Positions 16,186 through 25,053 of a stretch of DNA of 64,000 bases are shown here, piece after piece (position 1 is the first letter of the stretch; the number at the start of each line of letters is the position of its first letter). A program made the position numbers and the translations under genes. The notes under the pieces were generated by a model, which worked only from the letters and a program-made list of their open reading frames with translations, searched no databases and was not told the DNA's origin. Source of the stretch: Thermosynechococcus sichuanensis E542 (GTDB lineage: Bacteria > Cyanobacteriota > Cyanobacteriia > Thermosynechococcales > Thermosynechococcaceae). The DNA lies in NCBI RefSeq assembly GCF_003555505.1, contig NZ_CP032152.1:558001-622000 (forward strand), written 5' to 3'.

Positions 16186-18558
16186 TTAGAGAATGTGCTC
16201 TTGGAGGTAAACTTCGGCCTTGTGCGGAGTAAGAGGAGGAGCAAAAAGATAGCCTTGGCCAGAGGGACAGCGCAGCGATCGCAAGAGTTGCAGTTGAGTG
16301 GTGTTTTCAATGCCCTCGGCAATGCAATCAAGGTGGAGGTTGCGCGCCAGAACCAAAATCGTGTGTACCACTTCTAGGTCTTCTTGGCTGCGATCCATTT
16401 GGGAAATGAAAGAGCGGTCAATTTTAATGCCATCGAGAGGCAGATTGCGCAAATAGCTCAGGGAGGAGTACCCAGTACCAAAGTCATCAATGTTAATGCG
16501 CACGCCCATCGCCTTCAGCTCGGCGAGAATTTCGCAGGCAGAGTCCAAGTGCTGCATCAAGGTACTCTCAGTAATTTCGATTTTGAGAAATTGACCGGCT
16601 AAATGATGATGTCCAAGGGTCTGCTGAATCTCAGAGACAAGGGTAGGCAACGAAAATTGATTGGCTGACAGATTGATACTCATCGTAAAGCCCACGGACT
16701 GAAGCTTGGGATAACGCTGTTGCCACTGCTGCAACTGTTCACAGGCATTGTGCAAAACCCAGCGGGAGAGTTCAAAAATCAGCCCCGTTTCTTCAGCAAC
16801 GGGAATAAATACATCAGGGGAAATGAGCGTGTCCCCCTTTTGCCAGCGGAGCAGTGCCTCAAAACCCCGCAGCGATTGGCTACGGAGATTCACAATCGGC
16901 TGATAGTATAGGGCAAAGTCACCCTGTTCAATGGCTTGCCGCAGTTCGACTTCTAAATGCAGGCGATCGCGCACCTGTTGCAGCATGACGGGATCAAAGA
17001 CATCTATGCGATTGTGTCCTTTGGTTTTGGCGTGGTACATAGCCATGTCGGCATCCCGCAAAAGTTCTTCACTACTCCTGTAGTAGGCATCCCCCATCAC
17101 TAAGCCAATACTCACAGTGCTGTAGAGGGTGTAGTGATCTATTTCAAAGGGGTGACTGAGACGCTCCCGCAGCCTTTGGGCAATGGCCTGAGCCTGTTCT
17201 AGCCCCTGAATGTCATTGAGCAACACAGCAAATTCATCACCACCTAAACGGGCTACGACATCTTGAGGACTGACACAACGACTGAGCCGCTTGGCAAAGG
17301 CTTGCAGGAACAAATCGCCAATGGAGTGCCCCAGACTGTCGTTGAGGGTCTTGAAACGATCTAAATCCAAACAGAGAACGGCGTAGTGGAAGTCGGGGTG
17401 TTCTGCGGCATGGCTGAGGGTAAGGCGCACCTGCTCCTCAAAGAGCCAGCGATTGGGTAAATGGGTGAGGCGGTCATGGCGAGCTTGGTAAAGGAGTTGG
17501 GCTTCGATTTCTTTGCGCTCTTGAATTTCCCTTTGGGCTTTTTGATAGAGTTCCGCCTGCAGGATGGCGATCGCCAACTGGGTTGAAATTTGCTTCATCA
17601 GTTCAATTTCACTGTCTTGCCAGTTGCGGGGATGGGCGCATTGATGACAGATGAGCAACCCCCAGAGCCGCCCTTCAACAACAATCGGTACCACCAGATT
17701 GGCCTTGACCTGATAGTGCGTTAGCAGATCGCGATAGCAGGGGGCAACATCGGCTGTCTCTAAGTTATTCACGACATGGATGCGACCGCGCTTGTAGGCT
17801 TCGATGTAGCGCTCCGTAAAACAAGAATCCCCCACCACATCCCCAAGGGCCGATAACCAAGGGGGAACGACAGCTTCAACATCCATAATGCCGCGCCAAT
17901 CTTCGAGGAAACGATAGATCAGCACGCGATCGCAGCCAAGGAGTTCCCGCACATCCTTGACGGCAGTTTCGAGAATTGTTGCAAGCTCAAGGGATTGGTG
18001 AATGTGCTGGGTAATTTGCACGAGCAGGCGATCGTACTGGGCTTGGCGCAGCAGTTGCTGTTCCACCTGATGGCGATCAATGGCATGGCGGAAACTACGC
18101 GCTAGCAAGTTGGGAGTGAGTTCCTGAAGACTTAGATAATCCTGAGCACCATGATGGAGTACTTGAGTTGCAAGATCAGGGCGATCGCTAGGATCAATCA
18201 CAACCAAGGGCAACTGTGGATAACGTTCCTGGAGCGTTTGCACTTCTTTAAGAACGTGATCCCCTTGAGCAATGAGAACAAGGAGATTCGGTTTGGCCTG
18301 AGCGACCACACCGGGGGTTAAATGCGAATACAGGCAGGTGTGAACTTGATAGCAAATGTCATCAATCTCTGCGAGATGGGGATATAAAATTTCACCCGAT
18401 TGGGGGATGTTTTCAATCAGTAATAAGTTTATGGATGGCAACAAACATTTTCTGTGAGAATTCCTTTCCCAAAATTCTTCTGCCCCTACTTCAACGGTCG
18501 CCCGTGATTCTGAAGAGCAGTCATCAACAGTGGACAAAACAAAGAGTTTCTCAATCAT
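16186..18558 (-). CDS. Predicted DXCF-type cyanobacteriochrome with GGDEF and EAL domains (SesB/Tlr1999-like)
   Basis: 790 residues from ATG 18558 (a TTG at 18612 would add 18). Order: degenerate receiver-like domain (about 65-160), GAF (about 185-335), GGDEF (about 355-520), EAL (about 535-785). In the GAF, Cys246 sits in a DSCF motif and Cys274 at the canonical bilin-binding position, but Cys274 is followed by Tyr where His is usual. GGDEF 439-443 is intact; the I-site position upstream reads SPQD, so product inhibition is not expected. The EAL domain has EALLRW and DDFGTGYSSL. I expect a blue/teal or blue/green switch acting on c-di-GMP. Distance and strand relative to psbX fit T. elongatus Tlr1999 (SesB) from memory of locus tags, which I could not check. 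Confidence 0.8.
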   Translation of the reverse strand: MIEKLFVLSTVDDCSSESRATVEVGAEEFWERNSHRKCLLPSINLLLIENIPQSGEILYPHLAEIDDICYQVHTCLYSHLTPGVVAQAKPNLLVLIAQGDHVLKEVQTLQERYPQLPLVVIDPSDRPDLATQVLHHGAQDYLSLQELTPNLLARSFRHAIDRHQVEQQLLRQAQYDRLLVQITQHIHQSLELATILETAVKDVRELLGCDRVLIYRFLEDWRGIMDVEAVVPPWLSALGDVVGDSCFTERYIEAYKRGRIHVVNNLETADVAPCYRDLLTHYQVKANLVVPIVVEGRLWGLLICHQCAHPRNWQDSEIELMKQISTQLAIAILQAELYQKAQREIQERKEIEAQLLYQARHDRLTHLPNRWLFEEQVRLTLSHAAEHPDFHYAVLCLDLDRFKTLNDSLGHSIGDLFLQAFAKRLSRCVSPQDVVARLGGDEFAVLLNDIQGLEQAQAIAQRLRERLSHPFEIDHYTLYSTVSIGLVMGDAYYRSSEELLRDADMAMYHAKTKGHNRIDVFDPVMLQQVRDRLHLEVELRQAIEQGDFALYYQPIVNLRSQSLRGFEALLRWQKGDTLISPDVFIPVAEETGLIFELSRWVLHNACEQLQQWQQRYPKLQSVGFTMSINLSANQFSLPTLVSEIQQTLGHHHLAGQFLKIEITESTLMQHLDSACEILAELKAMGVRINIDDFGTGYSSLSYLRNLPLDGIKIDRSFISQMDRSQEDLEVVHTILVLARNLHLDCIAEGIENTTQLQLLRSLRCPSGQGYLFAPPLTPHKAEVYLQEHIL

Positions 18559-18860
18559 TGTCAAGTCATCATTCAGCACATTAAACCCACAAACTATACA
18601 AAAATTTATCAAGCAATATTATTTGCTGCTTCTTTCTAAATCCATCATACAGCTCTTTTCTGAATTATTGAGTCGTCTGGGTTGCGTCATCCTCTCACAG
18701 AGCTATTTTGCAGCTTTTCTAACTTTGATCTCACCACCATGAAAAAGGCTGCAACCGTTGACGGGGATCGCTATGGAACCGTCATTGAGAACACACTGAG
18801 ACTGTTACGGAAATTGCTAGCTTAGAAGCAGCATTCCCCAAAGGTAGGGGGTTGATCCTT
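18559..18860. other. Divergent intergenic region with one possible mini-ORF
   Basis: About 300 bp between the cyanobacteriochrome gene (leftwards) and the secreted HEGWH protein gene (rightwards), so it should hold both promoters. The left 150 bp are AT-rich. A 28-codon frame at 18738-18824 (MKKAATVDGDRYG..., ending RLLRKLLA) has an ATG but no clear ribosome site. No RNA gene was recognised. Confidence 0.4.
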
Positions 18861-19478
18861 GTGTTGCAAAAACAAATTCGAGGCTGGCTGCGAGTTTCTC
18901 TATCTACATTGACGTTGGCGATCGCCCTTGTAGTTGCCCCATCTCCGGGTCTAGCCCAGCGGGATTTGATCCCCATTGCTGGTTCTGATGAGGATATTCA
19001 GCTTCTCTTTGATCTGGTTTATTATCCGCGCCGCGATCCCGCCCGTTTTCGGCTGCACAACAGTGCTGAGGTGGAAGCCTATCAGTTGATTCGCACCATT
19101 TTACGCACGGGCACCACCCTCTATATCCGTCAGCGCCAAGATGATAACTACGGTTCCTATAATTTTAGTCGCGATCGCCTGATCTTGCGTCCCCGCGCCC
19201 TTGCCCATTGGCAAATTTTCATCGAAACACTGCGCCATGAGGGCTGGCACGTCGTCCAAGCCTGCTTTGCGGCAAAACGAGATTTGGATTCCTTGGTGCC
19301 CGTGGGCATTCGTGTCAGCCCCAGCATTGTGGCCGATCTCTACCGCAAGAGTGGCTATAACCCCGAAGACATTCCGATTGAGGCCGAGGCTTTTGCTGCT
19401 GAGCGGGTACCCAATATGACATTACAGGGGTTACAGCGTGAGTGTGCCGACTGGCTCAACCGCCCCAGCAAGGACTAG
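18861..19478 (+). CDS. Secreted protein with HEGWH (HExxH-type) motif
   Basis: 205 residues from GTG 18861, which sits about 8 bp after a GGGGG ribosome-site-like run; TTG 18852 is an alternative. A clear signal peptide spans residues 1-33 and ends SPGLAQ. The mature part has LRHEGWHVVQACF, where His126, Glu127 and His130 form an HExxH pattern, followed 50 residues later by IPIEAEAFAAER, a plausible third-ligand glutamate segment. This suggests a small zinc-dependent periplasmic hydrolase, not assigned to a named family. The 3' end overlaps the convergent gene by 4 bp. Confidence 0.65.
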   Translation: MLQKQIRGWLRVSLSTLTLAIALVVAPSPGLAQRDLIPIAGSDEDIQLLFDLVYYPRRDPARFRLHNSAEVEAYQLIRTILRTGTTLYIRQRQDDNYGSYNFSRDRLILRPRALAHWQIFIETLRHEGWHVVQACFAAKRDLDSLVPVGIRVSPSIVADLYRKSGYNPEDIPIEAEAFAAERVPNMTLQGLQRECADWLNRPSKD

Positions 19479-20716
19479 AGAGAAGAACGGGTCGAAGCAC
19501 CGCAGTGACGACAATAGGGCAAATGGCGATAGGTGGGCTGCTGACAACTGGGACAGGGCATCCACTGCAAATAACCACAGTGGGGACAGTGTTGATCCAG
19601 ATCCCGCAAGCGTTTGCCACAGCGGACACAGCGGTGTTTTTGAATCCGCCCTGCTGCCTGTCGCTGCGGATTGAGAAAAAGGGCTTGCGCCACCTTGATA
19701 ATGCCAAACCCCAGCGCTGGAATCAGCAGGATATAGAGGTAGCTGACCAAAAAAAGCAGACCGCCAAAGAGGGCAAGAATGACATTAGAAAGCCACTCAA
19801 AGAGTGCCCCCACCTGCAACAATTCAAAGATTTTCAGCACTAAGGGAATCAAGAAGATTACCAGCAGGTGCCAGCTCATGAGGGCAAGCAGACCATAGCG
19901 ACGGCGATCGGCAAAACGATGTACCAGCAGTGCAATCGCAATTAGGGGTAATAAAAAGAGGACTTGCAAAACAAATTGGAGACTGGGATACCAAAACTGA
20001 GAGCGCTGATATTGGTTCTCAAGCTGGGCAAAGGTGGCCTCCTCTGCCAAAAATTTCAAGAAGGCTTGGCTATCGGGTTCTTGGAGAATGAGCTGTTCTA
20101 GGGCGGCAATCTCAGTTTTGAGAGCGGCAATCTGGCGGTTGTTTGCCTCAAGGGTGGCTTTGGCCTTAGCTGCCTCCACTAAGTTAATGGATTGATCCGG
20201 GGGTTGCCCCGCAAGCTGCTCCAACAGCGTCGAGTCGTACTCTTCACGAATGCGGGCATTGGTGGCCTCAAGGGTTTGAATTTGCGCTTGCTTTTCCTGT
20301 CGTTGCTTGAGTCGCTCTCGATGGGCGGGGCGGTTGACAGCGTCCTGATATTCTGCATAGGTAAAGCAAGTGGCTGAGATTGTTCCCAATCTTCCTTTGC
20401 TGCTCTCCTGTAAGCGTTCGACAAAGCTTTGAGGCGGGGAATCAAGGGTAATTTGCTGCTCTAGAAAACGAATCTCGCGATCGCTGGCGGTGTCTTGGCG
20501 ATAGGCTTGCCAAGGGGCATAACAGGGCTGCGCTGCACTGGGACTCAAAGGCCAATTGCTAATTTCGCTGAGGCCACTAAAGACATTGATGAGGATAAAA
20601 ATATCCACCAAGATAATGACAATCAGACTCACCCGATTGAGGGGTTCGTCATTGACAAGGCGCGATCGCCGCCAAAATGCTCGCCACCCTTGCCTGAGCC
20701 GTCGCATTACCGTCAC
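19475..20716 (-). CDS. Membrane protein with coiled coil and C-terminal zinc ribbons
   Basis: 413 residues. A membrane helix at about 30-50 is followed by a periplasmic or lumenal region (PCYAPWQAYRQ... CFTYAEYQDAVNRP) and a long coiled coil (about 130-215). Several more helices (about 245-355) lead to a cytoplasmic tail with three Cys-pair knuckles: CVRCGKRLRDLDQHCPHCG, then CPSCQ and CRHCG. The ribbon form is that of the generic zinc-ribbon family. Function unknown. Its ATG region overlaps the trpS stop by 4 bp and is thus coupled to trpS. Confidence 0.7.
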   Translation of the reverse strand: MTVMRRLRQGWRAFWRRSRLVNDEPLNRVSLIVIILVDIFILINVFSGLSEISNWPLSPSAAQPCYAPWQAYRQDTASDREIRFLEQQITLDSPPQSFVERLQESSKGRLGTISATCFTYAEYQDAVNRPAHRERLKQRQEKQAQIQTLEATNARIREEYDSTLLEQLAGQPPDQSINLVEAAKAKATLEANNRQIAALKTEIAALEQLILQEPDSQAFLKFLAEEATFAQLENQYQRSQFWYPSLQFVLQVLFLLPLIAIALLVHRFADRRRYGLLALMSWHLLVIFLIPLVLKIFELLQVGALFEWLSNVILALFGGLLFLVSYLYILLIPALGFGIIKVAQALFLNPQRQAAGRIQKHRCVRCGKRLRDLDQHCPHCGYLQWMPCPSCQQPTYRHLPYCRHCGASTRSSL

Positions 20717-21720
20717 GGCAGTGTAAACCCAAAGGCAAGTTTGACCCGCTCTAAGGTGGCATTGGCGACACTCGCCGCCTGCTCTTGACCTTTTTTCAGC
20801 AGATCCTTGAGGTAGCTGGGATCCGCCATAATCTCGTTGTAGCGCTGTTGAATTGGCTCGAGGGTGGCAATCACCGCATCCGTGAGTAAGGGCTTAAACT
20901 GTCCCCAGCCCATATCGGCACATTCTGCCGCCACTGCCTCTTTGGTTTTTCCTGTGAGCACCTGATAGAGGCTGAGTAGGTTATTAGCTTCGGGGCGATC
21001 GGGATCGTCAAAGGTTAGGCCACGAATTGAGTCCGTCTTGCAGCGTTTGATTTTCTTGCGAATCTCATCCGGCGAGTCCAAAAGGTTAATGCGACTCAGT
21101 TCTGATGGGTCGGACTTGGACATTTTCTTGGTGCCGTCCGTGAGACTCATCACCCGTGCTCCCGCCTTGGCAATCAAGGGTTCCGGCAACTTCAGAATAG
21201 GGGGTTGGTTGCGGGCAAAGAGGTAGTTCACACGGGCGGCAATATCGCGGGTGAGTTCCAAATGCTGTTTTTGATCTTCCCCTACAGGGACAAGATCGGC
21301 ATCGTAGAGCAAAATATCTGCGGCCATCAGCACAGGATAGTCCAGCAGTCCCGCTGCAACGTTTTCCCCCTGTTTGACCGCTTTTTCCTTGAACTGGATC
21401 ATGTCCTCCAGCCAGTTGAGGGGGGTAATACAGTTGAGTAACCAAGTAAGTTCGGCGTGGGCGCTGACGTGGGATTGCACAAAAATGGTGGCGTGGGCGG
21501 GGTCAATACCACAGGCTAAATAGAGGGCAGCCACTGTATAGGTATTGGCTGCGAGTTCTGCGGGATCGTGGGGGACGGTAATGGCGTGTAAATCAACGAC
21601 GCAAAAATAGTTTTCATAGTCCGCTTGACCTGCCACCCAGTTGCGAATTGCGCCGAGATAATTCCCCAAATGCAAGCTACCGGTGGGCTGTACTCCGGAA
21701 AGCACCCGTTTTTTGGTCAC
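20713..21720 (-). CDS. trpS: Tryptophan--tRNA ligase
   Basis: 335 residues, typical for the bacterial class Ic enzyme. The HIGH-type motif is SLHLGN (residues 15-20), PTGSLHLGNYLGAI being diagnostic of TrpS. KMSKS occurs in TDGTKKMSKSDPSE at about residue 200. DADLVPVGEDQKQHLELTRD, seen in part, is the tryptophan-binding and helix region. It charges tRNA-Trp in the cytoplasm. It precedes, and overlaps by 4 bp, the zinc-ribbon membrane protein gene. Confidence 0.98.
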   Translation of the reverse strand: MTKKRVLSGVQPTGSLHLGNYLGAIRNWVAGQADYENYFCVVDLHAITVPHDPAELAANTYTVAALYLACGIDPAHATIFVQSHVSAHAELTWLLNCITPLNWLEDMIQFKEKAVKQGENVAAGLLDYPVLMAADILLYDADLVPVGEDQKQHLELTRDIAARVNYLFARNQPPILKLPEPLIAKAGARVMSLTDGTKKMSKSDPSELSRINLLDSPDEIRKKIKRCKTDSIRGLTFDDPDRPEANNLLSLYQVLTGKTKEAVAAECADMGWGQFKPLLTDAVIATLEPIQQRYNEIMADPSYLKDLLKKGQEQAASVANATLERVKLAFGFTLP

Positions 21721-21760
21721 CCAAACCTCCTTTCGTTGCTGCTCTATCTATGCTACAGCG

Positions 21761-24352
21761 CTAACTGGGCACTGATTCCTGATGGGTGGCTTTGGTGCGT
21801 GCCTCCAGTTCTTCAAGGCGGCTTTTCAGGGTTTGATTTTCCTTTTGTAATTCGCTGAGGGTGGTCTCGAGGGTCTTGAGGCGATCATCGCTACCAATGG
21901 CTTTTTGCACCTTGGCAATGCTTTCATCCACGAATCGCTTGATGCGACCATCGGTGGTGCGATCGCCCACCTGTTGCAGGATGCCCAGAACCCGTGGATG
22001 GTCAATTTGACTCAGGGCTTGGACAACGGCCATCTGGGTAAAGAAAAAGGTCTCATGGCTGAGTTGCTCTAGCCGCTCCAGAATTTGCTGCAGTTGGGGA
22101 TGGTGGCGATCGCCAAGGGTGCCAAGGGTACGAATGGCGGCCAAACGCAGGGGTTGCGGCACACTAGTAGCGGTATAGTCAAGAACCAAGTTCACCGCTT
22201 CAGGTATTTCCTTCAGTTGACCCACACCAGCGATCGCCCCACAGCGCACCACTTCATTCCAGCCTTGCCGAGTTTCCAGAGCCTTGCGCAAGCGTTTCAG
22301 GACTTTCTCGGGCTTGGGTTTCGGTTGCGGTTTGGCAGCAGCAATGACACCAATCCCCTTGAGGGCAGCGGCTTCAACACCATAGCTGGGGTCGCCATGC
22401 TTGGCAATGGGCTTGAGAAGTGCATAGGCATTGGCAGACTTAAACCCCGCAATGGCCTCCACTGCGGCGGCACGAACATGGGGGTGGTCATCCGCCAGTG
22501 CCAGCTTGAGAGCCTCTAAACTTTGATCCAGTTGAATTGTGCCCAGCACTTTGGCAATTTCACGCCGTACTCCCCAGAAGGGTTGCCGTTGCAGCGCCTC
22601 CGCAAGGGTTTGAACCACCTCTAAGCTGCCTTTTTTACCAAGGGCAATGGCGGCTTGAATCCGTCCAAGAACGTCAGGATCATGCTGAAGTTGGGCTTTC
22701 AGTTCCGGCAGGGGGTACTCCAGCGTTACCGTTTTCAATGTGTGGTTGCCGGCATCAAAACTGACAAAACTCGGCTGCTGTGGTAGGGGTAGATAGAAGG
22801 TGTGCTCTGGTTCATGAATACGCAGCGGGATCATCTTCACTGAGACCTGTCCCTGCTCATCTACGCTGCCGATGCCAACAGGAATTCGCAGATCAAAAAG
22901 ATTGCGCTCTAGGGGGGTAAGGCCTTCGGTCACCTGCTGCTGCTTGACGGTGAGAACGGCTAAGTGATCGGCAGCCTCCCAGCGATAGCTGACATGGAAG
23001 TCGGGATGCCCACCGCGAAAAACGTATTGGTCAAAGAGAGGCAGTAGGTTGCGGCCGGTGGCGGTTTCAATAGCCCGCAGCAGATCCACCGTTTCCACGG
23101 TTTGATGGGCATAGGTCTGGACAAAGGTTTGAATCGCTTTCCAGAAGAGTTCTTCACCAAGTTCTTGGCGGATCATGTGATAGACGCAGGCACCTTTTTC
23201 GTAGAGGTGGCGATCGTAGAGTTCAATGGCGTCGCGATAGACATGGGTAACAATGGGGCGGCGGTAGCGATCGCTATCCTCACTGAGGTAGTTGCGCAAC
23301 TCGCCAAGGCGATAGTAGGCGGCAAAATCAGCGCCGTATTCTTCCTCAAACCAGAGCACTTCGGCATAGGAAGCCATCCCCTCTTTGATCCAAGCATGGG
23401 ACCAATGCTTGATCACCACGAGATCGCCAAACCACTGGTGCGCCAATTCGTGGGCAACGAGGCTTTCACTGCGAAAATCTTCGGCAGCCGCCCGCTCATC
23501 CAAAAGACAGCGATCGGTCAGCAGCGTGGTTGAGGTATTTTCCATGCCGCCAAAGATAAAATCGGCCACACAGACTTGGGCATATTTCGGGTAAGGGTAG
23601 GGATAGCCATAGATACGGCTGAAAAAGTCAATCATTTTTGGCGTCTTGCCCAAGGTGCGGCGGGCATCGGCAGCGCGATCTTTAGCAACATAGTAGGTAA
23701 CGGGTTTGCCCTGCCACTGGTCATCAAAAACGGCAAAATCCCCCACTGCTAGGGTCATCAGGTACGTGGGGTGGACTTGGGGCTGGTACCAATGAAAGAC
23801 TTGCCATTCCCCTTCGTTGTAGCAGGCGCGCAATTCGCCATTGGAAATGGCCTGCAAGGGTTGTCGTACCCGTGCCCTAATCTCTGAGGTGGCCAGTTGA
23901 CCGGGATAGTCCAAACAGGGAAACCAATAGCGGGAGTCCTCATCTTCCCCTTGGGTCCACGCTTGGGGGGGGTGGGTGGGAACAAAATATAGCCCTCGCT
24001 GCGGTTTTTCAAGGCAATAGTCAATGGTAATGAGCAGCACCTGATCTGGGCTAATCCCTAGGTGCTCATTAAGCGAAATATCGAGGAATTCGCCATCGTA
24101 GTAAAAAGTTTGGGGTTGGTGCTGCACCGTTACACTCTTGATTTGTTGCCCCACAGCATTCAAGCGCAGGTGTCGCAATTGGGTGTGGAGGGGGCGCAAG
24201 TGAATGTGGCACTGTCCCCAGCAGGTTTGCGCCTCTAAATCTAGCGTTAGGTCAAGAAAGATATGTTCCACCCGTCCGGGGCGATCGGGACTATAGTGGG
24301 GGCGGGCACCGCTGAGGACAAAGGATTTTGCAGAGGAGACATCGAGGGTCAT
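21761..24352 (-). CDS. M1-family aminopeptidase with HEAT repeats
   Basis: 863 residues from ATG 24352. The M1 catalytic set is complete: GGMEN (residues 268-272, N-terminus recognition), HELAHQWFGD (His301, Glu302, His305) and the third zinc ligand Glu324 in WIKEGMASY. From about residue 560 the usual C-terminal domain is replaced by HEAT/PBS-lyase-like repeats (IQAAIALGKKGS, LALADDHPHVRAAAVEAIAG, VEAAALKGIG, LAAIRTLGTLGD). The final 40 residues are a coiled coil (LQKENQTLKSRLEELEAR). A cytoplasmic peptidase trimming peptide N-termini is inferred. Confidence 0.9.
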   Translation of the reverse strand: MTLDVSSAKSFVLSGARPHYSPDRPGRVEHIFLDLTLDLEAQTCWGQCHIHLRPLHTQLRHLRLNAVGQQIKSVTVQHQPQTFYYDGEFLDISLNEHLGISPDQVLLITIDYCLEKPQRGLYFVPTHPPQAWTQGEDEDSRYWFPCLDYPGQLATSEIRARVRQPLQAISNGELRACYNEGEWQVFHWYQPQVHPTYLMTLAVGDFAVFDDQWQGKPVTYYVAKDRAADARRTLGKTPKMIDFFSRIYGYPYPYPKYAQVCVADFIFGGMENTSTTLLTDRCLLDERAAAEDFRSESLVAHELAHQWFGDLVVIKHWSHAWIKEGMASYAEVLWFEEEYGADFAAYYRLGELRNYLSEDSDRYRRPIVTHVYRDAIELYDRHLYEKGACVYHMIRQELGEELFWKAIQTFVQTYAHQTVETVDLLRAIETATGRNLLPLFDQYVFRGGHPDFHVSYRWEAADHLAVLTVKQQQVTEGLTPLERNLFDLRIPVGIGSVDEQGQVSVKMIPLRIHEPEHTFYLPLPQQPSFVSFDAGNHTLKTVTLEYPLPELKAQLQHDPDVLGRIQAAIALGKKGSLEVVQTLAEALQRQPFWGVRREIAKVLGTIQLDQSLEALKLALADDHPHVRAAAVEAIAGFKSANAYALLKPIAKHGDPSYGVEAAALKGIGVIAAAKPQPKPKPEKVLKRLRKALETRQGWNEVVRCGAIAGVGQLKEIPEAVNLVLDYTATSVPQPLRLAAIRTLGTLGDRHHPQLQQILERLEQLSHETFFFTQMAVVQALSQIDHPRVLGILQQVGDRTTDGRIKRFVDESIAKVQKAIGSDDRLKTLETTLSELQKENQTLKSRLEELEARTKATHQESVPS

Positions 24353-24393
24353 AGGCTTGATCGCACAGCACTCCCTCTTAGTCTAGATCGCTC

Positions 24394-24618
24394 TTAATCT
24401 AGGAGTTCAATCACCTTATGGCGACTAGTGTGACCTTTAACCAATTGAATCCGGGATTTGGGTACCTGAAAATAGCCCGCTAAGACGGCAATCAGTTCCT
24501 GATTGGCTTTACCATCACTGGCAGGGGCGCGCACTGCAACCACCAGTTGACCATCAGGACTCACAGACACAGCGGACTGCCGTGCATTGGGCTTGACAAT
24601 GACGTGCTTTTTACTCAT
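24394..24618 (-). CDS. DUF167 (YggU) family protein
   Basis: 74 residues from ATG 24618; a longer frame to 24645 overlaps the upstream gene's end and is less likely. The family pattern is visible as VKPNARQSAV, then VAVRAPASDGKANQELIAVLAGYF and SRIQLVKGHTSRHKVIEL. DUF167 proteins are small alpha/beta folds of unknown function. The start is 12 bp from the hemerythrin stop, so it is probably the last gene of the Roadblock-GTPase cluster. Confidence 0.85.
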   Translation of the reverse strand: MSKKHVIVKPNARQSAVSVSPDGQLVVAVRAPASDGKANQELIAVLAGYFQVPKSRIQLVKGHTSRHKVIELLD

Positions 24619-24629
24619 CAAGTCTTGAT

Positions 24630-25040
24630 CTAGCGATGGGCACAAATGTGCTGGCCAATCTCCTTATCAATTTTCATGATATGGTTGACCAACCAATCCG
24701 CCAGCTTACCATGAATCATCACGGCAACAGATTCATCCGCCTGACTGTGGCGATACTGCTGCTGAAGCTCCTCAAAGAGCTGTATGAATTGCTCATGGGC
24801 ACGATGGTTAACCTCTGCGAGAGGACATTGGTATTTGTTAGCGCAGCTTTCCTCATTCTCAAAGTGCCACTCAGCATAGTATTTCATAAAAACAATGAGC
24901 TGCTTGATCCTAGAGGCACCGCGTCCCTGCTCAATGGCATCGGCGAGGTCATTAATCGCTGCCACCAACTCCTTGTGCTGAATGTCAATCATCGGTACGC
25001 CTGTACTCAGGCGGTCTGTCCATTCAAAGCGTTGTATCAT
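24630..25040 (-). CDS. Bacteriohemerythrin
   Basis: 136 residues from ATG 25040. The opening FEWTDRLSTGVPMIDIQHKELV is the usual hemerythrin start with the first iron-ligand His22. Further ligands are in EWHFENEE (His and Glu), in the NHRAHEQF segment, and in NHIMKID (His and Asp) near residues 117-122. It should bind a di-iron centre that carries or senses oxygen. It is 13 bp after the DUF4388 gene and appears to belong to the GTPase cluster, which is an unusual setting. Confidence 0.9.
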   Translation of the reverse strand: MIQRFEWTDRLSTGVPMIDIQHKELVAAINDLADAIEQGRGASRIKQLIVFMKYYAEWHFENEESCANKYQCPLAEVNHRAHEQFIQLFEELQQQYRHSQADESVAVMIHGKLADWLVNHIMKIDKEIGQHICAHR

Positions 25041-25053
25041 TGCCTCTACTTCC

